From Paraburkholderia sp. SOS3 (GTDB lineage Bacteria; Pseudomonadota; Gammaproteobacteria; Burkholderiales; Burkholderiaceae): a stretch of 64,000 nucleotides of DNA. Below, piece by piece: positions 47,167-57,700 of the stretch. The notes under the pieces are model-generated. The model was not told the DNA's origin. It did no database searches and worked only from the letters and a program-made list of their open reading frames with translations. The translations under genes and the position numbers were made by a program. Location: positions 1,364,001 to 1,428,000 of the forward strand of contig NZ_CP018812.1 of the NCBI RefSeq assembly GCF_001922345.1, read 5' to 3'. How positions within the stretch are numbered: the first letter of the stretch is position 1; each line of letters starts with the position of its first letter.

Positions 47167-49056
47167 ATGGACCCGCGATTGCTCGATTACTACAATCAGG
47201 AACTCCTGTACATGCGCGAACTCGCGAGCGAGTTCGCGCAGATGCATCCGAAGATCGCGAGGCGCCTCGGCATGCAGGCGGGGGAGGTCGCCGACCCCTA
47301 CGTCGAACGGCTCATCGAGTCGTTCAGCTTTATGGCTGCACGAATGCAATTGAAGCTCGATGCGGAATTTCCGCGATTTACAGGGCGATTGCTCGAGGTT
47401 GTCTACCCGAACTATGTCGCGCCGACGCCGTCGATGGCGGTGGTCCGCTTTCATCCTAGCCAGACACAAGGCAATCTGATCGAGGGCTTTCACGTTCCGC
47501 GTGCGACCACGTTGACGGGCGCGGCGCCGGTGGGCGAACAGACAACATGTGAGTTCCGCACCAGTCAACCTGTCACGCTGTATCCGCTCGAGATCGTCGA
47601 GGCGCGACTGACAGGCATTCCACCCGATATTCCGATGCTTGACCGCTATGTGCCACCCGATACGCAGATACGCGGCGCATTGCGCTTGCGGTTGCGCACG
47701 ACAGGTGAGGTGAGAGTCGCGGCTCTTCGTGGGCTCGACCGTCTGCCTGTCTATCTTGCGGGTGACGAACAGGTCGCATCGCAATTGTTCGAACTGCTTC
47801 ATGCAGCGGGTGTGGCGTCGATCACCGGCGAACCTGGCGCGTTCTCCGATCCGGACCGGCCATTCTCGGCTGTCATGCAGGATGCCGTCATGCATGAGGG
47901 GTTAGGTATCGATCAGGGGCTTTTGCCGCTTGTCTGGTCTAAATTCCATGGTCACAACCTGCTGCATGAATATTTCGCTTGCCCGAGCCGCTTTTACTTC
48001 TTTACGTTGACAGGTCTGCAAAAGGGGCTGCAAAAGGCGAAAGGGAACGGGCTTGAAATTGTCGTGCTGCTCGATCAGCTTCCCCAAAAGCTGACCGGAC
48101 TGGTCGATGAATCGCGCTTTGCGTTGTTCTGTACGCCTGTCATCAACCTGTTTCCCCGCGGAATTGAACGTATCGAACTGAACAAGGCAAGCACCGACTT
48201 TCATCTGGTGCCCAAACGGCTCGCTCCGCTCGACTATGAGGTCTATGCCGTCAACTCCCTGACGGCGCAGGCCGGCAAGGAAACCGCAGCACTCGAATTC
48301 CGGCCGTTGTACCAGACATTGAACAACGACGAAGGCAATCACGGCCGATATTTCTCGCTGCGGCGCGAGCGTCGGCTGATGTCCGATTCGGCACGCCGCT
48401 ATGGCACACGCACACCCTACGTCGGAACCGAAGTGTTCGTGTCGCTGGTTGACCAGCACGACGCGCCGTATCACGAGGGAATGCGCTATCTGTCGGTCGA
48501 CGCATGGCTGACCAATCGCGACTTGCCGAACCTGTTGCCGCGCAACGGTATCGACGATCTCAAAATCGCTGCATCGTTCCCGGTCACGGGAGTCGGACTG
48601 ATCCGCGCTCCGAGTACGCCGCGCGCGCCGTTTGCGGAGCATGAAACAGCATGGAGGCTGATCCGGCAACTGAACTTCAACTATCTGCCGCTCGAAGATA
48701 TGGATCATCGACCCGGGGGGCAAGGTCTGCGAGACATGTTGCGGCTGTTCCTGAGTACTGACGACACCGGGCTTCAGCACCAGGTGCAAAGTCTTGTCGG
48801 CGTGAAAACGAGGCCGGTCGCAAGGAAGTTACCCGGTAACGGGCCGCTCGTTTTCGGCCGCGGCATCGAGTGCCAACTGACGGTTGACGAAGGCGGCTTT
48901 TCCGGTACGAGTCCTTACCTGTTCGGCTTGATTCTTGAACACTATCTGGCAAGGCACGTCTCGATCAATTCTTTCACCCAGACCGAACTCCATTCGATGC
49001 AGCGTGGCCGCGTCATGCGCTGGCCGGTACGCATCGGTGCGCGTGGGGTGGCGTGA
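47167..49056 (+). CDS. tssF: T6SS baseplate protein TssF (VasA/ImpG)
   Basis: 629 residues, the usual size. 'DPRLLDYYNQELLYMRELASEFAQMHPKIARRLGM' opens the protein, and 'VERLIESFSFMAARMQLKLDAEFPRFTGRLLEVVYPNY' follows; both are TssF hallmarks. It forms the wedge with TssG and TssE. The last four bases overlap tssG (ATGA). Confidence 0.97.
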   Translation: MDPRLLDYYNQELLYMRELASEFAQMHPKIARRLGMQAGEVADPYVERLIESFSFMAARMQLKLDAEFPRFTGRLLEVVYPNYVAPTPSMAVVRFHPSQTQGNLIEGFHVPRATTLTGAAPVGEQTTCEFRTSQPVTLYPLEIVEARLTGIPPDIPMLDRYVPPDTQIRGALRLRLRTTGEVRVAALRGLDRLPVYLAGDEQVASQLFELLHAAGVASITGEPGAFSDPDRPFSAVMQDAVMHEGLGIDQGLLPLVWSKFHGHNLLHEYFACPSRFYFFTLTGLQKGLQKAKGNGLEIVVLLDQLPQKLTGLVDESRFALFCTPVINLFPRGIERIELNKASTDFHLVPKRLAPLDYEVYAVNSLTAQAGKETAALEFRPLYQTLNNDEGNHGRYFSLRRERRLMSDSARRYGTRTPYVGTEVFVSLVDQHDAPYHEGMRYLSVDAWLTNRDLPNLLPRNGIDDLKIAASFPVTGVGLIRAPSTPRAPFAEHETAWRLIRQLNFNYLPLEDMDHRPGGQGLRDMLRLFLSTDDTGLQHQVQSLVGVKTRPVARKLPGNGPLVFGRGIECQLTVDEGGFSGTSPYLFGLILEHYLARHVSINSFTQTELHSMQRGRVMRWPVRIGARGVA

Positions 49057-50162
49057 TGAAGCGAACGCCATTCGCATCGCGGCTGCGAGAACCGACGCTA
49101 TCGGCTGAGACGGTTGAATGCCTGTATGAGCAGCCCTGGCGCTACGGATTTCTCCCGCTCATGCGTCGCATCGGCGCCGACGACCGCATCGATCCGATCG
49201 GCACAGCGCGTCGGCCGGGCGCAGAACCGTTCCGGCTCGGACAGAAGCCAAGTCTGGCATTTGCGCCGCGCGAACTCGCGAGCGTCGCAGAGGTGGGCGG
49301 ACGTCTCAACGTTCGTCTTTTCGGGCTTGGCATGTTGGGGCCGAACGGGCCGCTGCCGATCCACGTAACAGAGATTGCAAGGGAACGTGAAGAAAATCGG
49401 CACGACCACACGCTGGTCGATTTTCTCGACATTTTTCACCATCGCTATTTCACATTGCTGTATCGCGCGTGGGCTGACGCGCAGGCGACGGTCGGGCTCG
49501 ACAGAGCGGGCGCTGGCGGCGAGCGGTTCTCGTTCTACATCGCGAGCTTGAGCGGGGACGACAGTGCAGAGATCGCTCGACGTGTGCTACCCGCGCACGC
49601 GCGATTAGCGGCGTCGGCGCATCTCGTGCGCGAGGCGCGTGATCCCGACGGCTTGCGCTCCACGCTTGAACGCTTCTTCGGCGTGCCGGTAGCCATCGAC
49701 GAATACGTATTTCACTGGATCGATATCGCGCATGCGGATCAATGCCGTCTGGGCCGGCGCGGCGATGTCGCGACGATGGGCAGGGGCGCGATGCTCGGCG
49801 AGCAGGTGCCTGATCGCCAGCACCGCTTCCGGGTCGTCATTGGGCCGCTCGACCTCGACGAATACCTCCGTTTCACGCCACGCGGCGTAGATCTGCCGAA
49901 GCTCGTGGACTGGGTGCGCGTTTTTGTCGGTCGCGAATTCGAATGGGAAGTCGAGTTGCGGATTCGCGCGCAAAGCGCACCGCCTGCGCAGATTGGCGGC
50001 CCGCAGCAATTGGGTTGGACCGGATGGCTCGGTTGCTCATCTTCTGGCGAGTCGATCACGGGCATGAGGTTCGAGCCCGAGCGGTATGCCGATCAGTTTG
50101 TGAATACATGTGGTGAGCGGCGTGTACAGCCAGATGTGCAGGGGCAATATGAACAGCGCTAG
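49053..50162 (+). CDS. tssG: T6SS baseplate protein TssG (VasB/ImpH)
   Basis: 369 residues. 'EQPWRYGFLPLMRRIGADDRIDPIGTARRPGAEPFRLGQ' and 'RLFGLGMLGPNGPLPIHVTEIARERE...DHTLVDFLDIFHHRYFTLLYRAWADAQ' are diagnostic. It is part of the wedge with TssF. It overlaps tssF by four bases and tssA by about fourteen. Confidence 0.97.
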   Translation: MMKRTPFASRLREPTLSAETVECLYEQPWRYGFLPLMRRIGADDRIDPIGTARRPGAEPFRLGQKPSLAFAPRELASVAEVGGRLNVRLFGLGMLGPNGPLPIHVTEIAREREENRHDHTLVDFLDIFHHRYFTLLYRAWADAQATVGLDRAGAGGERFSFYIASLSGDDSAEIARRVLPAHARLAASAHLVREARDPDGLRSTLERFFGVPVAIDEYVFHWIDIAHADQCRLGRRGDVATMGRGAMLGEQVPDRQHRFRVVIGPLDLDEYLRFTPRGVDLPKLVDWVRVFVGREFEWEVELRIRAQSAPPAQIGGPQQLGWTGWLGCSSSGESITGMRFEPERYADQFVNTCGERRVQPDVQGQYEQR

Positions 50163-51246
50163 GAGGCAGGCCTTGCCGCAAGCAGAAACAGCACGATTCG
50201 AAGCGCCATTGCCGTACGACTGGATGACACCCGTCGACGTGGATTCGCCATGCGGGCCGGACCTCGAATACGACCCGGAGTTCGTCGTGCTGTCGTCACA
50301 GCTTGCCGCGAGGATGGATGCGCAGTACGGGGACTTCGTCGGTACCCCGGAACCCGTGGACTGGGGCGAGGCGGAGCGAGACTGCCGGCGTCTGCTTCTG
50401 CGTAGCAAGGACATGCGCCTTGCCGTGCTCTTTACGCGTTGCCGCACGAGGCTCGCGGCGTCGAGCGGACTGGCGGAGGGGCTGACGCTGCTGGCTGCCT
50501 GGCTCGGTGCGTTTCCCGAGACTGTTCACCCGCAACCCGGCGTCGATGACGACCTGGACGTCGCATCGGAAATTCGCATGAACGCGTTGCAAACGCTGAC
50601 CGATACCGATGGCCTGATGTCGGATGTCCGGGAAATCGCGCTGACGCGTTCGTCGGCCGCACGTTTGCAGGTCCGCGATGTCGAGCGCGCGTTTGCCTAT
50701 CCGCGGCCAGTCGATTCGCTTGCGCCGGAGTCTGTCACGCGACAGATCGACGATCTGCGCAGCCGGCAGCCGGACGCGCTGGCAGGTTTCGAGGCGGCGC
50801 TCACCAGTCTGGAATGTATTGAAAGCTGGTGCAAAGGGCATCTCGGCGTCTATCAGCCGGACTTTTCCACTTTGAGCCGGCTTTTGCGGCGCGTGATTGG
50901 CGACGCAGTGACGACTGTCTCCGTTCCTCAAGAAGCGCCTTGCGCCGAGGCGATCGTTCCTGAAACGTCGGGCGGGGGCGTATTGGCGGGCTCTCGTCAC
51001 GCCGGGTTGCCGCGAATGGTCGCTTCGGACACGGTAGCGCTCGATGCCGGCACGTTGTCTTTACGGGATCGTGACGAAGCGCTGGATCTTATCCGCGAAG
51101 CGCGGCACTGGTTCGAGCGACACGAGCCGAGCAGCCCGATTCCCGTGCTGCTGCGCAGGGCCGAGCAGTTTGTCGGCAAGCGATACGCGGACGTTGTGAA
51201 GGCAATCCCGGCGGAATTGCTTGAACAATGGGAAAGGCAGGAGTGA
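50149..51246 (+). CDS. tssA: T6SS cap/assembly protein TssA
   Basis: 365 residues from the ATG at 50149, which follows AGGGGC; this start overlaps tssG by 14 bases. The ImpA N-terminal domain is clear ('PVDVDSPCGPDLEYDPEFVVL', 'LRSKDMRLAVLFTRCRTRLAASSGLAEGLTLLAAWL'). The C-terminal part has 'DRDEALDLIREARHWFERHEPSSPIPVLLRRAEQFVG', the short TssA C-terminal helix pair. TssA guides tube and sheath growth at the baseplate. Confidence 0.94.
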   Translation: MNSARRQALPQAETARFEAPLPYDWMTPVDVDSPCGPDLEYDPEFVVLSSQLAARMDAQYGDFVGTPEPVDWGEAERDCRRLLLRSKDMRLAVLFTRCRTRLAASSGLAEGLTLLAAWLGAFPETVHPQPGVDDDLDVASEIRMNALQTLTDTDGLMSDVREIALTRSSAARLQVRDVERAFAYPRPVDSLAPESVTRQIDDLRSRQPDALAGFEAALTSLECIESWCKGHLGVYQPDFSTLSRLLRRVIGDAVTTVSVPQEAPCAEAIVPETSGGGVLAGSRHAGLPRMVASDTVALDAGTLSLRDRDEALDLIREARHWFERHEPSSPIPVLLRRAEQFVGKRYADVVKAIPAELLEQWERQE

Positions 51247-51252
51247 GCCGCG

Positions 51253-51756
51253 ATGGCGAACGAGGCGAAACAGATGAGTGCGGCAGGTCTGGCGGCATTG
51301 AGAGTGCGCGAAGGCACTGTGTTTCACTACTACAACGACATGGCGAACAACTGCACGTATGGCGTGGGCACGCTGGCGCACCATGGGCCTTGCACGGACG
51401 ACGAAGTGCGTCGCCCGGTGACGACCGCGGACGTCAATGCGCAACTGTCGCTAGCGGTGCGCAGCGCCGAGGCCGCGGTGCGGAGACAGGTATCGGCGCG
51501 CGAATTGAGCCAGGATCAGTTCGATGCGCTTGTCAGTTATACGTACAACGCCGGCGCGACGGGTGCACGTCCGGCTCTCGAGGCGGCTAACGCGGGGCGG
51601 GACGCTCAGGTCGTCACTCACATGAACCGGAACGTGAATCTCTACCCCCGCGATGCTCATGGACACCGTCTGCATCCGGTGCGATCGGCAGGCCTCGTCA
51701 ACCGGCGCCGTGAAGAGTCCGCGCCGTTCAGGTTGCCGGAGGCACCCGCACGATGA
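51253..51756 (+). CDS. Lysozyme-like (GH24-type) T6SS effector
   Basis: 167 residues without a signal peptide. The active site follows T4 lysozyme spacing exactly: Glu20, then Asp29, then Thr35, in 'LRVREGTVFHYYND' and NNCTYGVGT. 'LSQDQFDALVSYTYNAG' is the second family mark. It should cut the glycan strands of peptidoglycan after delivery to a rival's periplasm. It lies six bases after tssA and its stop overlaps the next start (ATGA), which encodes a lysozyme-inhibitor-like protein. A T6SS effector role rests on this context; phage origin of the domain is likely. Confidence 0.87.
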   Translation: MANEAKQMSAAGLAALRVREGTVFHYYNDMANNCTYGVGTLAHHGPCTDDEVRRPVTTADVNAQLSLAVRSAEAAVRRQVSARELSQDQFDALVSYTYNAGATGARPALEAANAGRDAQVVTHMNRNVNLYPRDAHGHRLHPVRSAGLVNRRREESAPFRLPEAPAR

Positions 51757-52172
51757 AGCGCCTGGCTTTCTTTTTGATCGGTCTCGTCTGCACATCGCTT
51801 CATGCCGCGGCTACGGATCCTGTCGACGAAATTGCCAACCGCAGCGGATTGCCCGCGAGCGAGGTGAGCGCGCTGATCGCGAATTGCGACGCGAGCCAGA
51901 CAAGCATGAATTTTTGTGCGTGGCGGGACCAGCTCGTCGCCGAACAGAATCTGCATCTCGTAATGGCCGACAGGGAAGCGCAATCGCCGACATGCAAGGC
52001 GCGCCTCGAAAAGCAAATATCGCGCTGGATCACGCAGCGCGATCGCGCCTGCCGGAGCGAAGCGCAACAGGCCTGGGGAACCGGCTCGATGCGCCAGGCG
52101 GCGCAGGCAACGTGTGCGGCAAAACAGACGGAAACGCTCATCGGGAAGGTGAAAGCCTTCGGTTGCCGGTAG
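51753..52172 (+). CDS. LprI-like periplasmic immunity protein
   Basis: 139 residues with a signal peptide (cleavage near LHAAA, residue 20). The mature part is Cys-rich and helical and resembles the LprI family ('CDASQTSMNFCAWRDQLVAEQNL', 'CKARLEKQISRWITQRDRAC', 'TCAAKQTETLIGKVKAF'), members of which inhibit lysozyme. It starts within the stop codon of the lysozyme gene. It should protect the producer's periplasm from that enzyme. The family call is moderate; the pairing is strong. Confidence 0.82.
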   Translation: MKRLAFFLIGLVCTSLHAAATDPVDEIANRSGLPASEVSALIANCDASQTSMNFCAWRDQLVAEQNLHLVMADREAQSPTCKARLEKQISRWITQRDRACRSEAQQAWGTGSMRQAAQATCAAKQTETLIGKVKAFGCR

Positions 52173-52220
52173 TTCAGTGACTTCGCCATATGGCTTGACG
52201 TCTACGGAGTGTCTTCAGAA

Positions 52221-54188
52221 ATGCTTGCGTTCTCCACCAATCGAACGATAACAATGAGCGGGCCTGCCTTGCCGGATTCGTCGCTGGGTATGCCTGCGCT
52301 CCAACTCGAAAGCATAGCCGGCGAAGAGGGATTGTCGGAGATCTTCGTGTACACGTTGAGGTGCCGCACGCCGATCGAACTACCCGACGAGGAGGCGGAC
52401 AATCTCGACCTGAAATCGATGATCGGCAAAGAACTGACGGTCACGATCGAGCTCGACGGGATGGGCACGCCGATGGCCGGAATGCAGGGAATGGCGGGCG
52501 CAGCCAATATCGGAGCGGGTGAGCGCGAGATCAGCGGGATCGTGACGGAAGCGCGCTACGTAGACCGGTCCGACCGGCAGAGCAGCTATGTGCTCGTCAT
52601 GAAACCGTGGATCTGGCTTGCCGACCAGCGATCGGATTTCCGCATATTCCAGCGCAAGACGGTCATCGACATCATCGAGGCCGTATTCGACAACTACCTG
52701 TACTCGTATGACTTGCGGCTGAGCGGTTCGTATCCGGTGCTGGACTACCAGGTTCAGTACGGCGAAACGGATTTTTATTTTGTCCAGCGCCTGATGGCCG
52801 AACACGGTATCTACTGGTTTTTCGAACACTCGAACACCTTCCATCGGATGGTGCTGGTGGACCACCTCGGCGCGCACAAACCGGTGGAGAGCGTCGCCTA
52901 TCAGACTCTTTGGTATTTCCCGCCGGGGCACAGGATCGATCAGGAACATATCACCGAGTTCGACATGGGCGGCGAGCTTCAGTCCGGCCGTTGGACGACA
53001 AATGACTACGATTTCAAGAATCCGAATGCGCACCTCGTCAAACAGAATGAATTGCCGCAGGAGACGGCGCACAACGATTTCGAGCGATACGAATGGCCGG
53101 GCGACTATACGGATCCGTCGCACGGAGAGCATTTCGCGCGCGTCCGTATGGAGGAGGTTCGCGCGCGCGGCGAGCGGGCGTCCGGCAGCGGCAACGTGCG
53201 CAATGTGGTGTGCGGGACCACGTTCGAGCTGGAGGGCTATCCGCATCAGGCCGCCAACCAGGAATACCTGGTGATCAACACGTGGTTGTCGGCAACGGAA
53301 ACCGGTGAGGCGAGCGGTTCGGGAGACTACTCGATTAGCAGTTCGTTTGTCGTGCAACCCGCGACGACGGTTTTTCGTCCGTCGCGCTCGCGGTATCAGA
53401 AGCCGCGTACAAGCGGACCGCAAACGGCGATCGTCACCGGGCCGGCGGGGCAGGAGATATGGACCGACCAGTATGGTCGCGTCAAGTTGAGTTTTCACTG
53501 GGACCGCTCGGGCGTGAAGGACCAGAACTCTTCGTGCTGGGTGCGCGTGTCATATCCATGGGCGGGCGGCGGATTCGGCGGAGTCAATATTCCGCGCGTC
53601 GGCACCGAGGTGATCGTGGACTTCGAGAACGGCGACCCGGACAGGCCAATCGTGGTCGGTCGGCTTTATAACGCGATGACGATGCCGCCCTGGACATTGC
53701 CGGGGAATGCGACGCAAAGCGGCCTCATTTCACGGTCGATGAAGGGAGGCTCAAATAACGCGAACGCAATCCGCTTTGAGGATAAGCAGGGTGCGGAAGA
53801 GTTGTGGCTGCAGGCAGAGAGGAACATGCGGACCGAGGTCAAACATGATGAAACGCACAGCGTCACTAACGACAGGAAGCAACGCGTGGGGCGCGACGAG
53901 GTGGTGAACATCGGTCACGATCATGTACACATCTCGGGTAACAACAAAACGGTGGGCGTAGGCGCTGCATTTTCGACTGTCGTGGGTGAGATGCCTGACC
54001 CGCGTCAGGCGCCTTTGCCTCCTGGTACCTACGTGCTGGACGTAAAGGAATCGATACTGATTCGCTGTGGCGATTCAAGCATCTTCATGTCGAAGGAAGG
54101 CATGATCGAAGTGAAGGGCAAGCAGATCAGCGAAGAGGCTGCGGACTATTTTTTGATGAAGGGCGGGAAGATCGACCTGAATCCATGA
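52221..54188 (+). CDS. vgrG: T6SS spike protein VgrG (TssI)
   Basis: 655 residues from the ATG at 52221 (GGAG eleven bases upstream; a GTG at 52209 is possible). The gp27-like part (about 1-370: 'YQVQYGETDFYFVQRLMAEHGIYWFFEH') is followed by the gp5-like OB-fold ('GRVKLSFHWDRSG...SCWVRVSYPWAGGGFGGVNIPRVGTEVIVDFENGDPDRPIVVGRLYN') and a beta-helix spike ('HDETHSVTNDRKQRVGRDEVV'). There is no enzymatic C-terminal extension. It starts the cargo section of the operon and should carry the PAAR-Rhs protein encoded two genes on. Confidence 0.96.
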   Translation: MLAFSTNRTITMSGPALPDSSLGMPALQLESIAGEEGLSEIFVYTLRCRTPIELPDEEADNLDLKSMIGKELTVTIELDGMGTPMAGMQGMAGAANIGAGEREISGIVTEARYVDRSDRQSSYVLVMKPWIWLADQRSDFRIFQRKTVIDIIEAVFDNYLYSYDLRLSGSYPVLDYQVQYGETDFYFVQRLMAEHGIYWFFEHSNTFHRMVLVDHLGAHKPVESVAYQTLWYFPPGHRIDQEHITEFDMGGELQSGRWTTNDYDFKNPNAHLVKQNELPQETAHNDFERYEWPGDYTDPSHGEHFARVRMEEVRARGERASGSGNVRNVVCGTTFELEGYPHQAANQEYLVINTWLSATETGEASGSGDYSISSSFVVQPATTVFRPSRSRYQKPRTSGPQTAIVTGPAGQEIWTDQYGRVKLSFHWDRSGVKDQNSSCWVRVSYPWAGGGFGGVNIPRVGTEVIVDFENGDPDRPIVVGRLYNAMTMPPWTLPGNATQSGLISRSMKGGSNNANAIRFEDKQGAEELWLQAERNMRTEVKHDETHSVTNDRKQRVGRDEVVNIGHDHVHISGNNKTVGVGAAFSTVVGEMPDPRQAPLPPGTYVLDVKESILIRCGDSSIFMSKEGMIEVKGKQISEEAADYFLMKGGKIDLNP

Positions 54189-54239
54189 TTTCAGTTTTCG
54201 ACGTAATTCACAGCCCATGCTTCTGATCGAACGGAACCA

Positions 54240-54686
54240 ATGAAATATTTCACCCACGAGTGCAGTTTCGATATCCCCAATCTTGCGGAAGACCGCACGG
54301 TCAACGCGCTCACTTTGCATTGCCCGATTACAGGTTCGCCTTTCCAGGTCGTGGTTAGCCGGGACGAACTGATCGGCGGAGAAGATCTGGTGGTTTGCAT
54401 CAAGCGCCAGGTACGCATGATGACGCGTCATGTATCCAACTTTCGCGAACTTGCGCGACGCGAGATATTCCGGAATTCAAATGGACTGCAGGCGCTCGAG
54501 ATTGAAAGTGCATTTCGGCAAGCCAATTCGAACTATTACCAGGTACAGGCGGTGATCATTACGCGGCCGCCATCACTTCTGGTGCTGACGCTGTCAAATC
54601 AAACGCCACTGCGCGAACCGCATCGCGAAACATGGGCAACGATCCTTGACACGTATCGGCTGAGGGAAGTTATTCAACAGGGCTGA
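54240..54686 (+). CDS. Eag-type (DUF1795/DcrB-like) effector chaperone
   Basis: 148 residues with the DUF1795/DcrB-like fold: 'ECSFDIPNLAEDRTVNALTL', 'FQVVVSRDELIGGEDLVVCIKRQVR', and a C-terminal strand-helix ('TWATILDTYRL'). Proteins of this family (EagT6, EagR) bind the N-terminal membrane helices and prePAAR of class II PAAR effectors and load them on VgrG. The next gene encodes such an effector 55 bases downstream, which makes the assignment strong. Confidence 0.92.
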   Translation: MKYFTHECSFDIPNLAEDRTVNALTLHCPITGSPFQVVVSRDELIGGEDLVVCIKRQVRMMTRHVSNFRELARREIFRNSNGLQALEIESAFRQANSNYYQVQAVIITRPPSLLVLTLSNQTPLREPHRETWATILDTYRLREVIQQG

Positions 54687-54741
54687 CGATACTGGTCATT
54701 GCCGAAGTATTCCATTGGGTTCCTAACGGATAAAGAAAAGG

Positions 54742-57700
54742 ATGGGACTTCTTGCTGCTGCTCGTATCCACGACACGTTCACACACACTTCTCTGTTCGC
54801 TCAGATACTGAAAGTGGCCGCGAGCGTCGGCGCAGGGTTGCTCGTCGGCCTCGCTGTCGGGGCGGCGGCGGCGCTCATTGTCGGGACTGGAGGGTTGGGT
54901 GCGATTGTTCTGGGAGCCGTTGTCGGTGCGGTGATCGGCGTCATGGCGGACGCCGCGACTTCGGCCTTTACCGGGAAGGGTTCTCTCGAGCAATATTTGT
55001 CAGATATGGCAAACGAGGTGATCGACAGTTTCATACCGGGTAAAGTCGAGGGAGCGATCGCAACAGGGTCTCAGGATGTTCTTATCAACGGTCAGAGGGC
55101 GGCGCGCGCAGCCGGTGTCATGGCTCCACCGCTTTCTCCAGGCGTTGAGCCGCAATCTGTCGCCGACATATTCACGGCCACCGACCTTGATTTCGTGGGT
55201 TGCTCGAACCATCCCTCACCGCACGGTGAACATATGGCAGAGGGCTCGTCGAGCGTTTTTATCAACGGCCACCCCGCCTCGCGCATCAAGGACAAGACAA
55301 CATGTGATGGTTCTGTGAACACTGGGTCGCCGAACGTCAGCATCGGCGGTGAAACCGTGGCGGTTCGCGAGATCAGGTCCGAGATGCCGCCGTGGCTGGC
55401 CACGGTGGCAAAGTATGCAGGCCTCGCGATCGCATTGTGTCAGGCCGTACGAGGTAAGGGGCCGCTGGCCAGTAAGGTCGCCTGTTTCGCGATGAACTTC
55501 GCAGTTAACGCGGTTGCCGGAGAGGTAGTGAACGCGGCAGCGAGGCGAATGACTTCCGGTCGTGTCGGGCATCCGGTGCATTTGCCAACGGGAGCGAAGT
55601 TAATCGACGGAGACGAAGACCTCGATTTCACGCTGGATGCACCCATTCCGGTGATATGGCAACGTTTCTACAGCAGCCTGGACCCACGCAGCGATGGGCC
55701 GCTCGGGAAAGGCTGGAGTTTGCCCTACAGCGTGGAATTGAACCTGTGGGTAAGCGACGGCACGCATCCACACGAATGGATCGACGCGCAAGGCAGGCGT
55801 ACGCGTTTGCCGCATTTGCGTCGAGGCGAAAAGACATATAGCCGAATCGAGGGGATGACCTTTGCCTGCACGTCGGGTGGCCACTGGATGGTTGAGCACG
55901 ACGATGGTCTTTGCATGGATTTTGGTCAGGCCACGGCTGAGGAGACGAAGCAGTTTCTTCGGCCTTGGGTTATTGAAGACCGCAATTCGAATCGACTTTA
56001 TTTGCGTCACGATGATGAGCGCCGGCTTGTTGGCCTCGCGACGATGTCGGGACACACGATCGTTCTCGCATACGATGCGATACACCGGCGGCGCGTTTCA
56101 GAGGTGACGCTGCATATGGAAGGCGAGGCGCCCATATGCCTCGCGCGCTACGCTTATTCGGAAGCGGGCCAGCTTGCCGCAGTTCGCAATGCAGCGGAGC
56201 AGATTACGCGCGAATACGGCTACGACGCCGACGGACGAATGATCATGCATCGCTTGCCCGGAGGACTTGCGGCGTTCTATCGGTGGGAGCAGTTCGAGAG
56301 AACCGGGTTGGCACCGGAAAGCGGGCCAGAGGTCGGCGAGGCGCGAATTGTCGAGCACTGGAGCGATGCAGGAGATCGATACCTGATCGCTTACGATTTC
56401 GAGGCTCAAACAACCTTCGTGCGTGATCATTTGGGACGGGAGACCCGTTGCGTCTGGAACGAGGCATACCTGGTGACAGCACACACCGATGCCTTGGGTC
56501 ATACGTGGCGATTCGGGTGGAGTGGTTCGCGGGAACTGTTGTCGATGACGGATCCGATGGGCGCGGCGACGCGAATCGAGTATGACGATGAACGGGGTCT
56601 TCCCACTCGCGTGATCAACGCCATTGGGGAGGTGACTGAGATCGCATGGCATCCGCGATGGGCTGAGCCCGTGTGCCTTACCTCGGCGGACGGCAGCCGA
56701 TGGCAATACGAATACGATCGGTTAGGCAATCGGGTGGCGCAGATCGATCCGCTGAAGCAGCGGACGGAGTGGTGCCTGAACCGTGCGGGACAGCCGGTAG
56801 CCCGGATCGATGCGCGTGGCGGAATGAGCCACTTCGGTTGGGATCGTTTACATCGCCTGATGGCAAGCACGGATTGTTCAGGGAATACGACGCGGTTGAC
56901 GCACGATGGCAGGGGACGGATGGTGGAAATCCGCGACGCGTTGGGCCACGGGTCGTATTACGGTTACGATGCGTTGGACCGTATTGTGCGAGTAAGGCAT
57001 CCAGACGGTAGCGAAGAATGCTATGCGTGGCAGCTTGCCGGCCTTGTCTCGCATAGGGACGGTGGCGGGCGGGAAACCCGATTTGCTTACGACAAGCTAG
57101 GGCGTGTCGTAAGCCGGCGCGACGGCAATGGTCATGAGGTGAACCTGCAGTATGACGCAGCGGGTAACCTGAGCCGGCTTATCAACGCCAGTGGCAAGCA
57201 ATATCGTTTCGGCTGGGATGCCGCAGACCGGCTGATGGAACAGGCAGGTGTCGACGACGTCTTGACGACATATCAGCGCGATGCACTTGGCTACCCAAGC
57301 GCGGTCTGTCAGGGGGCAGGGACAGCAGAGCAGGTGACTGTGCGGTTTGAGCGTGATCGGCTAGGGCGCCTGACGCTCAAGACCACACCTCTGACGGAGA
57401 CGTCCTATCGCTATGATGCCGGCGGCTACCTGATAGAGATCGCTCGCCGCGATGCACAGGACAAGCCAATAGATCGTATCGAGTTGAAGCATGACGCGCT
57501 GGGCCGCCTGCTTAGTGAGTGTACCGAGTGGTCAGGGGAACCGGCGCGGTGCTCGAAGTTGGAACATGGCTACGATGAACTCGGCAACCGTACCTCGCTG
57601 CAGCTTGCTGACGGGCATCGGCTTGAGTGGATGTATTACGGGAGTGGGCACTTGCATCGTGCGACCCATGATGGCGAGGTTGTCAGCGACTTTGAGCGCG

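Noticed and set aside
50110..50148. Upstream start for TssA within tssG
   Set aside because: No ribosome site; the ATG at 50149 follows AGGGGC and gives the usual N-terminus.
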